64,000 nt of DNA from Elysia chlorotica (GCA_003991915.1 RQTK01000682.1:147202-211201), one strand, 5' to 3'. Shown: positions 27,501-36,409, counted from the first letter of the stretch. Made by a program: numbers and translations. The notes: generated by a model not told the origin, from the sequence alone.

Positions 27501-27563
27501 GGACGTGGACGATTGATAACTCGTTGAACCTGACGCAAGCAGGGGGGATCTCTCATCACTCAT
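5043..27563 (-). CDS. white: ABCG half-transporter, White-like (21 coding exons, complete)
   Basis: Twenty-one exons join with matching phases into 2058 nt (685 aa), close to the usual White length. Exons in order: 27465-27563, 25770-25965, 23784-23832, 22938-23031, 20836-20928, 20377-20448, 19579-19770, 18629-18705, 17966-18037, 17508-17610, 14145-14246, 13580-13608, 12874-12979, 12397-12528, 11233-11325, 10758-10815, 10357-10434, 9044-9149, 8066-8166, 6196-6296, 5043-5147. The ATP-binding domain is N-terminal: Walker A GASGAGKST (113-121), Q-loop QQDD (159-162), signature ISGGE (222-226), Walker [13 protein letters not shown] (242-253), H-loop H279. Six predicted membrane spans follow from about 420 to 680. 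The order NBD then TMD defines the ABCG family. Segments [11 protein letters not shown] and YLKW/YLSWF-like stretches match White more closely than ABCG2 or ABCG5/8. White works as a dimer with Scarlet or Brown, moving pigment precursors or related metabolites into lysosome-related organelles. The start is supported by an in-frame TAG three codons upstream. Assignment within the White/Scarlet/ABCG1 cluster is from memory. Confidence 0.9.
6196..6296 (-). CDS. white: white-like exon 20 (extracytosolic loop)
   Basis: 101 nt encoding a loop with two Cys (CDITPG and DPCLYKTG) and N-glycosylation sequons NIT and NGT, ending in YTGFDK. Donor GTACGT. Confidence 0.88.
6826..7960 (+). mobile_element. 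Decayed RTE-like non-LTR retrotransposon fragment
   Basis: Conceptual translation across frames gives reverse-transcriptase pieces: [33 protein letters not shown], then [21 protein letters not shown] sequence and a Lys-rich KKTEAM segment. The YADD catalytic site is broken and there are several stops and frameshifts. A Lys/Arg-rich RKRSRGKQREK tail near 7535 is typical of the 3' end of the ORF. It lies in the intron between white exons 19 and 20, antisense to the gene. 7690-7960 is probably its 3'UTR. Clade placement is tentative. Confidence 0.65.
8066..8166 (-). CDS. white: white-like exon 19
   Basis: 101 nt encoding [19 protein letters not shown] and VNQW, the conserved ABCG re-entrant region. 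Donor GTGAGT. Confidence 0.92.
9044..9149 (-). CDS. white: white-like exon 18 (membrane span 5)
   Basis: 106 nt encoding [20 protein letters not shown] and [12 protein letters not shown], the conserved PF-LFGG-F-N region. Its acceptor sits about 10 bases from a degenerate minisatellite. Confidence 0.91.
9160..9540. repeat. Degenerate about 30-bp minisatellite next to white exon 18
   Basis: More than ten imperfect copies of a unit built around GATGAAATATACATCTC with interspersed ATCATTG. It begins about 10 bases upstream (in the gene's sense) of the exon 18 acceptor. Confidence 0.7.
10357..10434 (-). CDS. white: white-like exon 17 (membrane span 4)
   Basis: 78 nt encoding [17 protein letters not shown]. 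The donor G|GTACAT is weak, but the phase matches exon 18. Confidence 0.85.
10758..10815 (-). CDS. white: white-like exon 16 (membrane span 3)
   Basis: 58 nt encoding [19 protein letters not shown], a hydrophobic span ending in the family motif YWMIG. Donor GTAAGG. Confidence 0.9.
11233..11325 (-). CDS. white: white-like exon 15
   Basis: 31 codons, [20 protein letters not shown]. The [14 protein letters not shown] pattern is characteristic of ABCG transporters. Donor GTGAAT. Confidence 0.92.
11660..12430. repeat. 42/34-bp tandem array carrying the white exon 14 splice donor
   Basis: On the minus strand the unit reads exon-end bases TTCTCG..CTGTAGTCA followed by GTGTATGTAGATC. The copies nearest the exon (12.0-12.4 kb) are about 34 bp and nearly identical; distal copies (11.66-11.9 kb) are about 42 bp and more diverged, and keep the eight extra bases seen in the exon. 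It therefore looks like a duplication of the exon 3' end plus its donor. Confidence 0.85.
12397..12528 (-). CDS. white: white-like exon 14 (membrane spans 1-2)
   Basis: 44 codons with two hydrophobic spans ([13 protein letters not shown] and [14 protein letters not shown]). The donor is AAT|GTATGT. The last about 30 exon bases plus donor seed the tandem array at 11660-12430. Confidence 0.91.
12874..12979 (-). CDS. white: white-like exon 13
   Basis: 106 nt encoding [20 protein letters not shown], the amphipathic connecting helix and entry to the first membrane span. Donor GTAAGT. Confidence 0.91.
13580..13608 (-). CDS. white: white-like exon 12 (29-nt microexon)
   Basis: Encodes VQALTGGS between TGTAG and GTAAGT. 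Its phase (0 in, 2 out) fits both neighbours exactly. Skipping it would shift the frame. Confidence 0.78.
14145..14246 (-). CDS. white: white-like exon 11
   Basis: 34 codons beginning HICDTFKES, then a Glu/Lys-rich linker before the membrane domain. Acceptor CTCAG, donor GTAAGT. Confidence 0.87.
14522..15290. repeat. About 32-bp minisatellite plus flank, duplicated at 17.05 kb
   Basis: Between about 14640 and 15260 there are many copies of TTTCAGCTGTAAGCCAAGTC followed by TATGCCACAAG, with a longer higher-order unit containing TAACTTCCACTTCTCTGCC. The flank from 14522 and a short version of the array recur at 17053-17430. Confidence 0.8.
17053..17460. repeat. Second copy of the 14.5-kb block
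   Basis: Starts TCAATCCATATGCATAATGC as at 14522 and keeps the same order up to the minisatellite, with fewer units. With 14522-15290 it brackets about 1.8 kb of unrelated sequence. Both lie in white intron 10. Confidence 0.75.
17508..17610 (-). CDS. white: white-like exon 10
   Basis: 103 nt encoding [19 protein letters not shown], the CP-NYNPAD linker motif of White-type ABCG proteins. The donor is CAT|GTGAGC. The open frame continues into the intron, but joining to exon 11 here restores the family spacing up to ICDTF. Confidence 0.85.
17966..18037 (-). CDS. white: white-like exon 9
   Basis: 72 nt encoding [14 protein letters not shown], the conserved strand closing the ATP-binding domain. 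Donor GTAAAT. Confidence 0.9.
18629..18705 (-). CDS. white: white-like exon 8 (H-loop)
   Basis: 77 nt encoding [20 protein letters not shown]. The H-loop histidine (IHQPSS) is present. Acceptor ATTAG, donor GTAAGT. Confidence 0.92.
18805..19284. repeat. Perfect 240-bp tandem duplication
   Basis: The sequence from about 18805 to 19044 recurs without visible difference at 19045-19284 (compare 18841 with 19081, and 18961 with 19201). It lies in white intron 7. Either very recent or an assembly artefact. Confidence 0.9.
19335..19602. repeat. 28-bp tandem array carrying the white exon 7 splice donor
   Basis: Seven near-identical copies of a unit that reads on the minus strand CACACATTGAAG|GTACAGAG then GTATAGT, with more degenerate copies near 19335-19395. 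The copy closest to the exon is the real exon end and donor (19577-19578). Confidence 0.9.
19579..19770 (-). CDS. white: white-like exon 7 (ABC signature and Walker B)
   Basis: 64 codons carrying [15 protein letters not shown] (signature) and [12 protein letters not shown] (Walker B and D-loop). It ends HTLK at the donor GTACAG. The last exon bases plus donor are the unit of a 28-bp tandem array running into the intron. Confidence 0.93.
20377..20448 (-). CDS. white: white-like exon 6
   Basis: 24 codons, including ALLRMDKRV and RVEDVIQE, the helical subdomain before the signature motif. Donor GTAGGT. Confidence 0.9.
20836..20928 (-). CDS. white: white-like exon 5 (Q-loop)
   Basis: 31 codons, with [19 protein letters not shown]. 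The Q-loop glutamine and the TLTVRE motif are typical of ABCG proteins. Donor GTGAGA. Confidence 0.92.
21066..21190. repeat. Dispersed repeat, copy 1
   Basis: Shares the segment GCCCACTATTGCACGCTAAG and following AATGAGTTTAGCATACAC with 42885-43020 (TUBGCP4 intron 2). Family unknown; similarity continues to about 21165 (AGCAGCTATAAATAA). Confidence 0.55.
21483..21758 (+). other. Acidic 91-codon ORF in white intron 4, unknown
   Basis: Starts [12 protein letters not shown], then a Glu/Asp/Gly/Asn-rich stretch and a possible helix [18 protein letters not shown]. Antisense to white. It is the only ORF in this intron with non-repetitive, charged composition. It could be a transposon N-terminus or a chance ORF; no family recognised. 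Confidence 0.25.
22938..23031 (-). CDS. white: white-like exon 4 (Walker A)
   Basis: Continues [16 protein letters not shown], the nucleotide-binding P-loop, then SGEIYVNGF. Acceptor TTTTAG, donor GTAAGT. Confidence 0.92.
23784..23832 (-). CDS. white: white-like exon 3
   Basis: 49-nt exon encoding [15 protein letters not shown], the run-in to Walker A. The intron falls inside the Walker A Ser codon (AG|C). Donor GTGAGT. Confidence 0.9.
23944..24047. repeat. 52-bp tandem duplication
   Basis: Two near-identical copies of CATGTCAAATGATATTACC followed by TTTAATACATTGCACATGATATAATTTTT in white intron 2, about 110 bases upstream (in the gene's sense) of exon 3. Confidence 0.85.
24192..25224 (-). 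mobile_element. 5'-truncated CR1/L2-like LINE (RT C-terminus and 3' tail)
   Basis: A 183-codon open frame (24673-25224) matches the region after the RT fingers in CR1/L2-type elements: [49 protein letters not shown] and a C-terminal FPHGRR-like [13 protein letters not shown] with [14 protein letters not shown]. No stop interrupts it. Downstream on the minus strand is a 3' region with a (CAA)n tract and, at the end, AATAAA with a tandem AATTTG hexamer (24199-24224), as in the terminal microsatellites of CR1/L2 LINEs. It lies in white intron 2, same sense as the gene. Confidence 0.8.
25531..25670 (-). mobile_element. SINE family A, truncated copy
   Basis: Holds the 3' half of the family A SINE (TTTAACGTCCAACATCAGC, then CTATATAGGCTATATTGTGG) and stops inside the CTCCTGTCTCAG block. 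No tRNA-like head. In white intron 2. Confidence 0.8.
25770..25965 (-). CDS. white: white-like exon 2
   Basis: 196 nt encoding residues 34-98 and one base of 99. Contains [12 protein letters not shown], the first beta strand of the ATP-binding domain, and a Cys-rich KKRGCCGRV segment. Acceptor TACAG, donor GTAAGT. Confidence 0.88.
27217..27475. repeat. 127-bp duplication containing the white exon 1 donor
   Basis: Two copies share CCCTGGCCCTATAATGT, AAACTTTTAAATAGAT, GCCAAGCACAAAC and AGCTTACCCTGCTGTT. The last is the reverse complement of exon end AACAGCAGG and donor GTAAGCT. The real donor is at 27463-27464; the copy is at about 27336. Confidence 0.88.
27465..27563 (-). CDS. white: white-like exon 1 (start codon)
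   Basis: Encodes 33 residues beginning [11 protein letters not shown], then a Ser/Thr-rich stretch. ERSPLL fits the acidic dileucine sorting signal [DE]xxxL[LI]. An in-frame TAG precedes the ATG by nine bases. The donor is AGG|GTAAGC; its last exon bases and donor are copied once more at about 27334. Confidence 0.82.
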
Positions 27564-29120
27564 ATTGGACTAGCGCAAGTCAAACGTGTTTCAGTGTCCA
27601 GCTTTCATGAAAAAATTTTTACAATATAAACGTCATAAGTATAATTAGCTTTCTATAAGTTTCTGAAAAATGAAGATTCATGTAAACACAACCATCTTCA
27701 CATGTATTGGAAATACAAAAGGTTGTAGCATAACTAGAAAGATAAGATATAGAATATCACTGTTAAAAACATAAAAAGTAACTGGATTGAACAAAATTTG
27801 CTATTATGTAACTGTAAGTTATCTAACCTTAACATATTTGTTCACCTATTTGCAAAGTCTTTATTAATTAATATCATAAAGTAAGTATCCAAAGATACAT
27901 TTATTTCTAATTTTCTTTTCATAATAATATCAATAATTTGAAGCTGCTTAGGATACAGAATTATTTGTTTGATAGCACTATAACACAGCCTAATTTTTGC
28001 AAACTTATTAATAACTATTGAAAGAGTAAGTAAATTTAGTTTCTAATTCTACTCTACCAATTTTTATCATTGTCTTTAAATTCATTTACGACACAATTAG
28101 GAACAATTTTCTGATGATTACTCGACTTAGGAAAATCACATTTCATTTTTAAACACTTTCAAACATATGAATCAAAGTTCAAAGACAATCCAATTATTTC
28201 CTCTGATTAAATATTTCCTGATGTCAGAAAAACGAAATAAAATTGAATATATAGCATGTTTAAAATGTACCCGTTATAAATGTTTTTAAAGACCTTCTGT
28301 CTCGATCTAGTGTAATATTCAATACTGGTGCAGTAGACACTGTGCGTAGCTGTATTATTTAAATAACCTCTCAGACTAAAACACAGGAAGTGTTTCATTT
28401 TACATTGGAGACAGCATATATACAGTATGACATCTACTTGCTAATTGGTTTACAGCAATGATAATGTTAGATCAGACTGAATGCACTCAATGATAAACAC
28501 GTGCTGTTAGCCCTGCTGAGAGATAAGTTGATAAGACTAGGGTGACGGGTAAAGGTCAATATTGTTCACTTACAGAATCTCAAGTGTAAAGTAACCATAT
28601 TTCACTAACAGATTTTTTTTCCTTTATCTCTAGCTATTTAAACATTAAGCGGTTTGTATGATGGGAGAGAATATATAGTAGCATCAACCATCAATAGAAC
28701 ATTTATGATTATTTAAAAACTAATTCCATTGAGAGGATGTAAAAAAAGGGCAGAAGATGTTTAGATTACCGTATTTCCTTGTTTTTGTTTTTGTTTTGTA
28801 TTTTCAATCTGTAGCTATTTAAATTAATTCAGTGGGTGGATAATAGAAGAGAATATACAGTTATATCAATCAGCTATTATATGTTTGTAATTCTTTAAAA
28901 GAAGAATTCCATTAAGTAGGTAAAAGAAAAGGCCAAGCAATACCAGGAATTTTGTTTATAATCTCTAGCTATGTAGAGGTATGGTTAGACAGAAAATGTA
29001 GTTACTTTAAAAAAAATTTAAATATTATAAATTTTTTTAAAGGGCATTCCTTTTGGGAGGGAAAACAAAGAGCCAAACCATGTCACGACACAGTCATTTT
29101 CAAACTCTAGCTCAGTTGGT
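27564..29120. other. 5' flank of white-like; no gene seen
   Basis: AT-rich, with no coding signal. The white promoter and any 5' non-coding exon should lie upstream of 27563, but I cannot place them; the sequence just above the ATG could be read either as leader or as an acceptor. Confidence 0.4.
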
Positions 29121-29133
29121 GACGGCTCTAGAG

Positions 29134-29386
29134 TTGTTGTTGGGTTGGTTTAATGTCCAACAGCAGCACTATATAGGCTACATTGTGGACGGGCCCCAAG
29201 ACGGACGTCTGACAATTTTATGTGCTGCCACACACGAGACAGGGCGGGGATACCATGACTCCTGTCTCAGCCGGTCACATTATACTGACACCGACCCAAC
29301 CAGTAGGGAACGCAACAGCCAGGATTCGAATTTGGGACCTTTTGCATTGGAAGCCGATGTTCTACCCCTGGACCACCGCGCCCCCC
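29134..29386 (-). mobile_element. SINE family A, full-length with target-site duplication
   Basis: Reverse complement starts GGGGGGCGCGGTGGTCCAGG with a Pol III A box (TGGTCCAGGGG) and a B box (TTCGAATCCTGG, here slightly changed), then a conserved body ending at GTTGGACATTAAACCAACCC and a (CAA)n tail. It is flanked by ACGGCTCTAGAG at 29122-29133 and 29387-29398. Confidence 0.88.
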
Positions 29387-29399
29387 ACGGCTCTAGAGG

Positions 29400-31400
29400 A
29401 AGGTGTCCAAGGTTTGATCCTCAGCTGACAGCACTTACAAATTAATATTTCGCATTAGTGAGAGTGGGATTTCACAAGTTTAATCCACTTTCATTAATGA
29501 CATGTGAGATTTGAAACATGGGGGGGTTGAAGGGTTACCTGTATATTATATGTATGTTTATATGTTAAAGTCAAGTTATACATTCAGTCTGTTAATTAGT
29601 TTCTATCTTTATTGTTTCAGTCGATGTCCATCCTATGTCCAACATGCATGTTCATCATTTATGTTAATAAAGATGTTTGCAACATAATGAGGAGTTTCTT
29701 CAAGTGATTACGCATGGCTGACTTTTCAAATATTTCAAAAACTAATCTTATTTCATAAATCATTTTTTGTGAACTTCTTTTATTACTATCTGAGACTAAT
29801 ATGCTACTTGGATCTATACTTATAGAGGCATTCTAGAGAAATATATATCCTTAATTATTATCATAGGCAGATAGACAGACAGGTCTTATAGACAAAGAGA
29901 GAGAGAGAGAGAAAGTTAATAATTATTTGGAAGCAAAGTCAAGCTTTTTAATCTCTGTGAGGTAGATTTTTTAAACCACTCCCTATTATTTAGTAAAAAA
30001 AAAAAAAAAACAGAGTTTTTACCAGTGAGTTTTGCTCTAAACTTCTATGTCATTATTTCTCACCCCTGGGGTGCGAATAAGTAAAAACCCCTCCAAAATT
30101 TTACTCTCACCCCGCTTCTAAATGATAAGCCTTTAGACAGTATTGAAATAATATGATTTTTTTTTCTGGGAAAAGGGGTATAGTCCATCTGGTTTATATT
30201 GATCAAGATCATCATTCCCCCTCCTGATTTTCCCTCCCTTTTGAATCTCACTAACTTCGTCATTCAATTTCTTCTTTCTCTTCCCGAACCTAGATCAAGA
30301 CTTTTGGTAGTGAGCATTCTCAAATTTCAACTAGATTTAGGTTCAAGATCTACATCTAGAAGTTAGATCTTTTAATCTATCTATAACCTAAATCTAGGGT
30401 GTTTGAATCTACTGCTAAACATACAAGCTCTAATGAAAATACAGAAAAGAAATAAGCCACAACAACATCAACAACAACATGTCTGTTCTGAATTGTGTAG
30501 TTTTCAAACAATGAGTCTATTTGGTCTAGATATATATTTTGTTCTTAGCTGTATCGTTTTAAAAAGCAAGAGAAGTCTATGCTGTTAGTTTCATTTTATT
30601 ATAAATTCACAAGTCCCTGGTATAGATCTTTATCATCCATAGCCTAAAAAAACAAACAAAGAAAACACACAAAAAACTATTTGGCTGATTGACTCTACAT
30701 ATAGATGAGATTCTGGACGTACACGAGTTCTCGCAGTCGCACCCACTTCTTGCAGTCTTCGAGATTTGGTGCTGCGGCCGGAAACTGGTTCCTGTTTCGT
30801 TTTCCCTCAGTCTCAGTCTGGGTTTTATCAGCGAACCACTAGGGTCACACAAGATAAAAAATGTCCAAATTTCAAGTCAACAATAAATTCGATACATTTG
30901 AACAGTTTGAAAGCAGGTTGAAATTTTAGGAAAGTTTGTTTGTAAAACTGTACAAAAGAAGTTCAAGGACAATAAAGAGTACATTCAAGAGGTCTCTTGT
31001 ATTTACTAAGTGTGAGTGAAACTGAAAGCGGAATGAATACTTTTTTTATGAAATTTGTTTATTTAGACCTCTGAATATAGTCTTGCTTCAGTAGTATTGG
31101 TAATATCACAAAGAATTTTTTAGCATGTAAACTCAAAAATCTTTTTGCACCATCCAATACTTAATTTCAACAAAAATTGTAATTTTCGAAAGTTCACGAA
31201 CCATTTATTTTTCAAATAATTTTCAAATTCAAAATTTACCATTTGCCACAGAAACAATATGCAATGACATTTGTCATCATACAAACTTATAAAACTACAT
31301 TTTTAGTTCTGGATACACGCCAATTACACTTTTTTCTTTTTTAAATTAAGGTATCTGTCTCAAACAACCCTTTCCACCTGTCAAAAAAAAAACAGAACAC
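29400..31400. other. Intergenic AT-rich stretch; no gene supported
   Basis: Contains a G6 run near 29521, a short (GA)n near 29900, an A tract at 29996-30010 and TAGATCT-rich sequence at 30290-30400. A CpG-richer patch at 30690-30850 has short ORFs on both strands, which could be a non-coding first exon or nothing. Confidence 0.4.
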
Positions 31401-31407
31401 CAACAGC

Positions 31408-31570
31408 TAAATCAGTGGGGCGCTGCAAACTTGCCTCCAGATCAGAAGTTTGGAGGTTCAAATCCAAAGATCACTAAAAGCATGCAGGCTAAATTGATAG
31501 GCGTCAGACTTAGGACCCATTCATGAGTATATAGTGCTGACGCTGAAGTCAACTTGGTGCTATCGGAATT
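31408..31570 (+). mobile_element. Possible divergent SINE
   Basis: GGGGCGCTGCAAACTTG followed by GGTTCAAATCC resembles a tRNA-like head with B box, and TATAGTGCTGACG recalls the family A 3' body. Boundaries uncertain. Confidence 0.4.
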
Positions 31571-32338
31571 GTTGAGTTGATAAAACTAGAATCCAACAAT
31601 CATCAATTCAGCAAATTTAATTACATGTAACAGAAAAAATTATTATAATTCTATGCAGTTGTTTACAAAATCCATTATTCATAATTAATACCGTATTGGC
31701 AAAGACTATATTCTCTGTTCATTATTTCAAAAGGGGGAAAGATCGGAAAAGGGGGGGAGGGGGCATTGAGATCTGGAGCTCTGCAGGTTGAGAGTGTGGA
31801 ATGAATAGAATCCTTTTGTCTTGTACGGTTGCGTACGATATACGAGTTAAATAAATAAGGGCCCGTACCCCTAGCAAAGATTCTAGTCATATGGCAGATC
31901 ACGTGACCTCCCGCTGTTCGAGAGCACGAAACTCCTAGAATCTCATCTACGCGTACAGTCACGTACGAGCAGCCACAGCCACACAAAAAAAAAAAACAGC
32001 ATAAAAAATAGTAGATCTAGATCTGGCTCATTCTTAAGACCTTTCTCACTTTACATACTAGATCTATAAGCTTACTCATGTCTAAACCTCATTTACCTTT
32101 AGATAAGTCTGGATCTAAGGTATCCCTGCTCCCCCTAGATTTCTATACTTGTATCCCTATTTCTATCTCTTTCTAACTATAGCTCTCTTTCTCTCTTAGA
32201 TCTCCCTCGCTTTCTCTGTCTGTATGTGAGGGGGTGAGAGTAACAATCGCTGGTAATTCTCACCCCCCCCCCCCCTCCGATTGTGAGGGTGAGGGGATGA
32301 GAATAAAATTTGAACAGCCTTCTACTTTTACCACAGGC

Positions 32339-32640
32339 ACAGGATAGATCTAGATCTACATCTAGAGGTCGAGATCTAGATAGATCTAGAATCTAGATCG
32401 ATCATCTAGATTAGGTCTTGAGATTTAGAGCTGCATTTCTATGACCGATGTAGATTATAGAATCTCGATTCCCTTTTTTTTTTCAAGATCAATAATTTTC
32501 AGATTTGTAGGATCTAGATCTAGATCTAGATCTAATCTAGCCTCTAGGTAGGCCCTATCTTAATCTAGATCGAGCTATCATCTAGAAATAAATTTGAAGT
32601 TTCTAGACCTAATCTAGATCTAGATCTTGATCGTATCAGG
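32339..32640. repeat. TCTAGATC-rich block
   Basis: Dense overlapping copies of the self-complementary strings TCTAGA, AGATCT and GATCTAGATC, e.g. TAGATCTAGATCTAGATC at about 32515-32534. Similar blocks lie at 39583-39870 and 30290-30400. Confidence 0.75.
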
Positions 32641-33017
32641 TAATACTCTACAGAGGTCATGATTTAGAACTAAAAAGAGCTGCACTTACGAACAGGTCAA
32701 GAAAATCCACCCACCTCTTACTCTAGAAACACATCACAGATTCACAGTGGCTCAACTCCAAGTCAAGCAATACATGATCAGCTGATTCAATTAATGGACC
32801 GAAAAACAATGATCCGAGTTCGGAACACTGCGAACCTCCTGTACTCCGAACTGAGGCTATTGCGGCATTAGTAGGCGAAGCGTGAAACCAGCGAAACTAG
32901 GCTGTATGTACTTTGTGCCCAGAGACCATTGTGAATCAGAACTAAATAATAGAAAAATAAGCTTAATGTTACATAACTAACCTGCCTCTGTCTGTCTCTG
33001 TCTCTGTATGTCTGTCT

Positions 33018-33022
33018 CTCTT

Positions 33023-33067
<45 letters not shown>
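33018..33067. repeat. (CT)n microsatellite beside the gap
   Basis: Pure CT repeat followed by a short CT-rich transition to the assembly gap. Confidence 0.9.
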
Positions 33068-33070
<3 letters not shown>

Positions 33071-33090
33071 AATCTCCCTATTTCTGTCTG

Positions 33091-34051
33091 NNNNNNNNNN
33101 NNNNNNNNNNNNNNNNNNNNNNNNNNNNNNNNNNNNNNNNNNNNNNNNNNNNNNNNNNNNNNNNNNNNNNNNNNNNNNNNNNNNNNNNNNNNNNNNNNNN
33201 NNNNNNNNNNNNNNNNNNNNNNNNNNNNNNNNNNNNNNNNNNNNNNNNNNNNNNNNNNNNNNNNNNNNNNNNNNNNNNNNNNNNNNNNNNNNNNNNNNNN
33301 NNNNNNNNNNNNNNNNNNNNNNNNNNNNNNNNNNNNNNNNNNNNNNNNNNNNNNNNNNNNNNNNNNNNNNNNNNNNNNNNNNNNNNNNNNNNNNNNNNNN
33401 NNNNNNNNNNNNNNNNNNNNNNNNNNNNNNNNNNNNNNNNNNNNNNNNNNNNNNNNNNNNNNNNNNNNNNNNNNNNNNNNNNNNNNNNNNNNNNNNNNNN
33501 NNNNNNNNNNNNNNNNNNNNNNNNNNNNNNNNNNNNNNNNNNNNNNNNNNNNNNNNNNNNNNNNNNNNNNNNNNNNNNNNNNNNNNNNNNNNNNNNNNNN
33601 NNNNNNNNNNNNNNNNNNNNNNNNNNNNNNNNNNNNNNNNNNNNNNNNNNNNNNNNNNNNNNNNNNNNNNNNNNNNNNNNNNNNNNNNNNNNNNNNNNNN
33701 NNNNNNNNNNNNNNNNNNNNNNNNNNNNNNNNNNNNNNNNNNNNNNNNNNNNNNNNNNNNNNNNNNNNNNNNNNNNNNNNNNNNNNNNNNNNNNNNNNNN
33801 NNNNNNNNNNNNNNNNNNNNNNNNNNNNNNNNNNNNNNNNNNNNNNNNNNNNNNNNNNNNNNNNNNNNNNNNNNNNNNNNNNNNNNNNNNNNNNNNNNNN
33901 NNNNNNNNNNNNNNNNNNNNNNNNNNNNNNNNNNNNNNNNNNNNNNNNNNNNNNNNNNNNNNNNNNNNNNNNNNNNNNNNNNNNNNNNNNNNNNNNNNNN
34001 NNNNNNNNNNNNNNNNNNNNNNNNNNNNNNNNNNNNNNNNNNNNNNNNNNN
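33091..34051. other. Assembly gap (961 N)
   Basis: Unknown bases between a (CT)n tract and a (CTT)n tract; long ORFs reported across it are meaningless. Confidence 1.
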
Positions 34052-34146
34052 CTTCTTCTTCTTCTTCTTCTTCTTCTTCTTCTTCTTCTTCTTCTTCTTC
34101 TTCTTCTTCTTCTTCTTCTTCTTCTTCTTCTTCTTCTTCTTCTTCA

Positions 34147-34177
<31 letters not shown>

Positions 34178-34252
34178 CTTCTTCTTCTTCTTCTTCTTCT
34201 TCTTCTTCTTCTTCTTCTTCTTCTTCTTCTTCTTCTTCTTCTTCTTCTTCTT

Positions 34253-34283
<31 letters not shown>

Positions 34284-34404
34284 ATCTGGGCTCCAGTCCG
34301 CAGTATTAGTTTTTTGTTGGGATCGAACATTGAGTAACCAATCAAAACTGTTAACCCTCCTGCATGGGACGCCGACGCTCTAACCCCAACGCCACTGCGC
34401 TCCC
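34052..34404 (-). mobile_element. SINE family B with expanded (AAG)n tail
   Basis: Reverse complement of 34282-34404 starts GGGAGCGCAGTGGCGTTGGG, has a tRNA-like A box (TGGCGTTGGGGTTAGAGC) and B box (GTTCGATCCC), and runs straight into (AAG)n, seen as 230 bases of (CTT)n at 34052-34281. The body is short and unlike family A. Confidence 0.7.
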
Positions 34405-35117
34405 CCAAGATTGGCAAGGTAGCTCACTGGTTTAAAAAAGGTGTCTACAGCAACTAACAGCGCACTCTATGAAATTACGCGGAAGATGCAACCTGTGGTT
34501 CCAGCTGATACTATTGCTTACTGTTGCGTTGATATCGATATATCGTTTTCAACTTCATGATGTCAACAAACAAAGTTAACTTTTATTTTATTTTGAGGAG
34601 AATAGAGGCAAAGGCGAATATTGCGTTCCAGTTGATCGCCCTAAATTCTAGACAACACAACCCTGAATCGTGATATTTTAGATTCCAATTAAATCCGAAG
34701 AGATTACTTTCGTTCTGTCTAAATCGAATCTAGATACACGTAGAGCAGTAGCTTAGACCAATAATCTGGATTTACTTCATAAACTAATTTTTAGATGTAA
34801 TCTCGTCTTTTACCTAGATCTATAAAAGACCATCAGAGTGTTAAAATAGAGAATCTGTAGAAAAAATCACCAAGTCAAATTATAGATTTAATTTACAGAT
34901 CTGTTCATCTTAGATTCAAACTTAGAAACAATAGATTATTAGGCTGCATGTATAGATCAAGATATTAATTTTTTATATAGATTCGGGTTTAAATGCCAGT
35001 TGGGATTCAACAACAAAACAGTAACCTCTTTGTCTGTTTCTATATGTATTGTTTTCAGAATTTTAGTAGTTATAATAATATGTATTAAAATCATCTAACT
35101 CATAGGCTTGTGGCGGT

Positions 35118-35760
35118 AAAACCTGTGTAGACATATTATAACCCTGGCTTGCTGGACTATGACAATGAGGTAGATACACACACAACAGAAAACAAAAACA
35201 AACGTGGATCTACATCTACATTTACATTAAATGTCAAATTTTGATTAAAAAAAAAGAAGAAAAAAAAAAAGAAATTTCATAGTAACAAGCCATAACTAAC
35301 AAAAAGCACCCAAAAAGAAGAAAAGAAAGTGTGGGTCCTGTTCATCATGTAATGTGAGATGTCACTTAATTTATGTTTTTTTTTTAAATAAAAATTATTT
35401 TTATTGCTTGTTTTTTTTGTGTGTTTTTGTTTTGTTTTTTTATAAAACCTGTGTAGACATATTATAACCCTGGCTTACTGGGCTATGACAATGAGGTAGA
35501 TACACACACAACAGAAAACAAAAACAAACGTGGATCTACATCTACATTTACATTAAATGTCAAATTTTGATTAAAAAAAGAAAAAAAGAAATTTCATAGT
35601 AACAAGCCATAACTAACAAAAAGCACCCAAAAGAAGAAAAGGAAGTGTGGGTCCTGTTCATCATGTAATGTGAGATGTCACTTAATTTATGCTTTTTCTA
35701 ATAAAAATTATATTTCTTTTTGCTTGTTTTTTTGTGTTTTTTTTTGTTGTTTTTTGTTGT
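35118..35760. repeat. About 326-bp tandem duplication
   Basis: ACCTGTGTAGACATATTATA and the following 250 bases recur from 35444 with few changes, mainly in A/T run lengths. Intergenic. Confidence 0.85.
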
Positions 35761-36341
35761 TTTTTTTTTAAAGATAAGTGCAAGTTTTTTATATGTTGTA
35801 GTTGCTAGCGATGGCTCATAAACTGACATCACTTGGATCTCCTGAAAGGCCCTGCTAAAAGAACTCCTCAGCAACTTCAACGCTCATTAGCCTACGTGTC
35901 CCGTTTGAATCAGTGAAAACAGCCAATTCACTTATCCGGCAACTCGTCGTTTACACAGAAGTTCAACTACCGTAACGTCCTGCCAAATCCACCACATCAT
36001 GTAGCCTAACTCATACAAAAAAAAAACCTAAGACCGGTAAGACAAGAATAAGACCCACTTAGAAAAAAACAAAAAGAAGCATGTATATATGCCCTACATT
36101 TTTTGTTCAATTTTGAAACCTGTTTTGCTTCTTTTGATTCAAGGAACAACTGCTGAGTATAATTTTTCTGTGTGGTTATGAAAACTGTTCCTATACTAAG
36201 CGATGGCAAACACTGTTTTTAAGTGGGCTACATGTAAATGCGTGAAGATTATCAAGCAGTGGTGGCGATATATAACAATTTCATGCTAACAAAAATAATG
36301 CGTGATTGGTAATGCACTTGTACTTGGTTTAAACAAAACAT

Positions 36342-36342
36342 C

Positions 36343-36409
<67 letters not shown>

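Noticed and set aside
30607-30886. Opposed ORFs in a CpG-richer patch
   Set aside because: No domain, splice or conservation evidence; kept only as part of the intergenic description.
32969-34417. ORFs of 482 and 433 codons
   Set aside because: They span the N gap and (CT)n/(CTT)n tracts.
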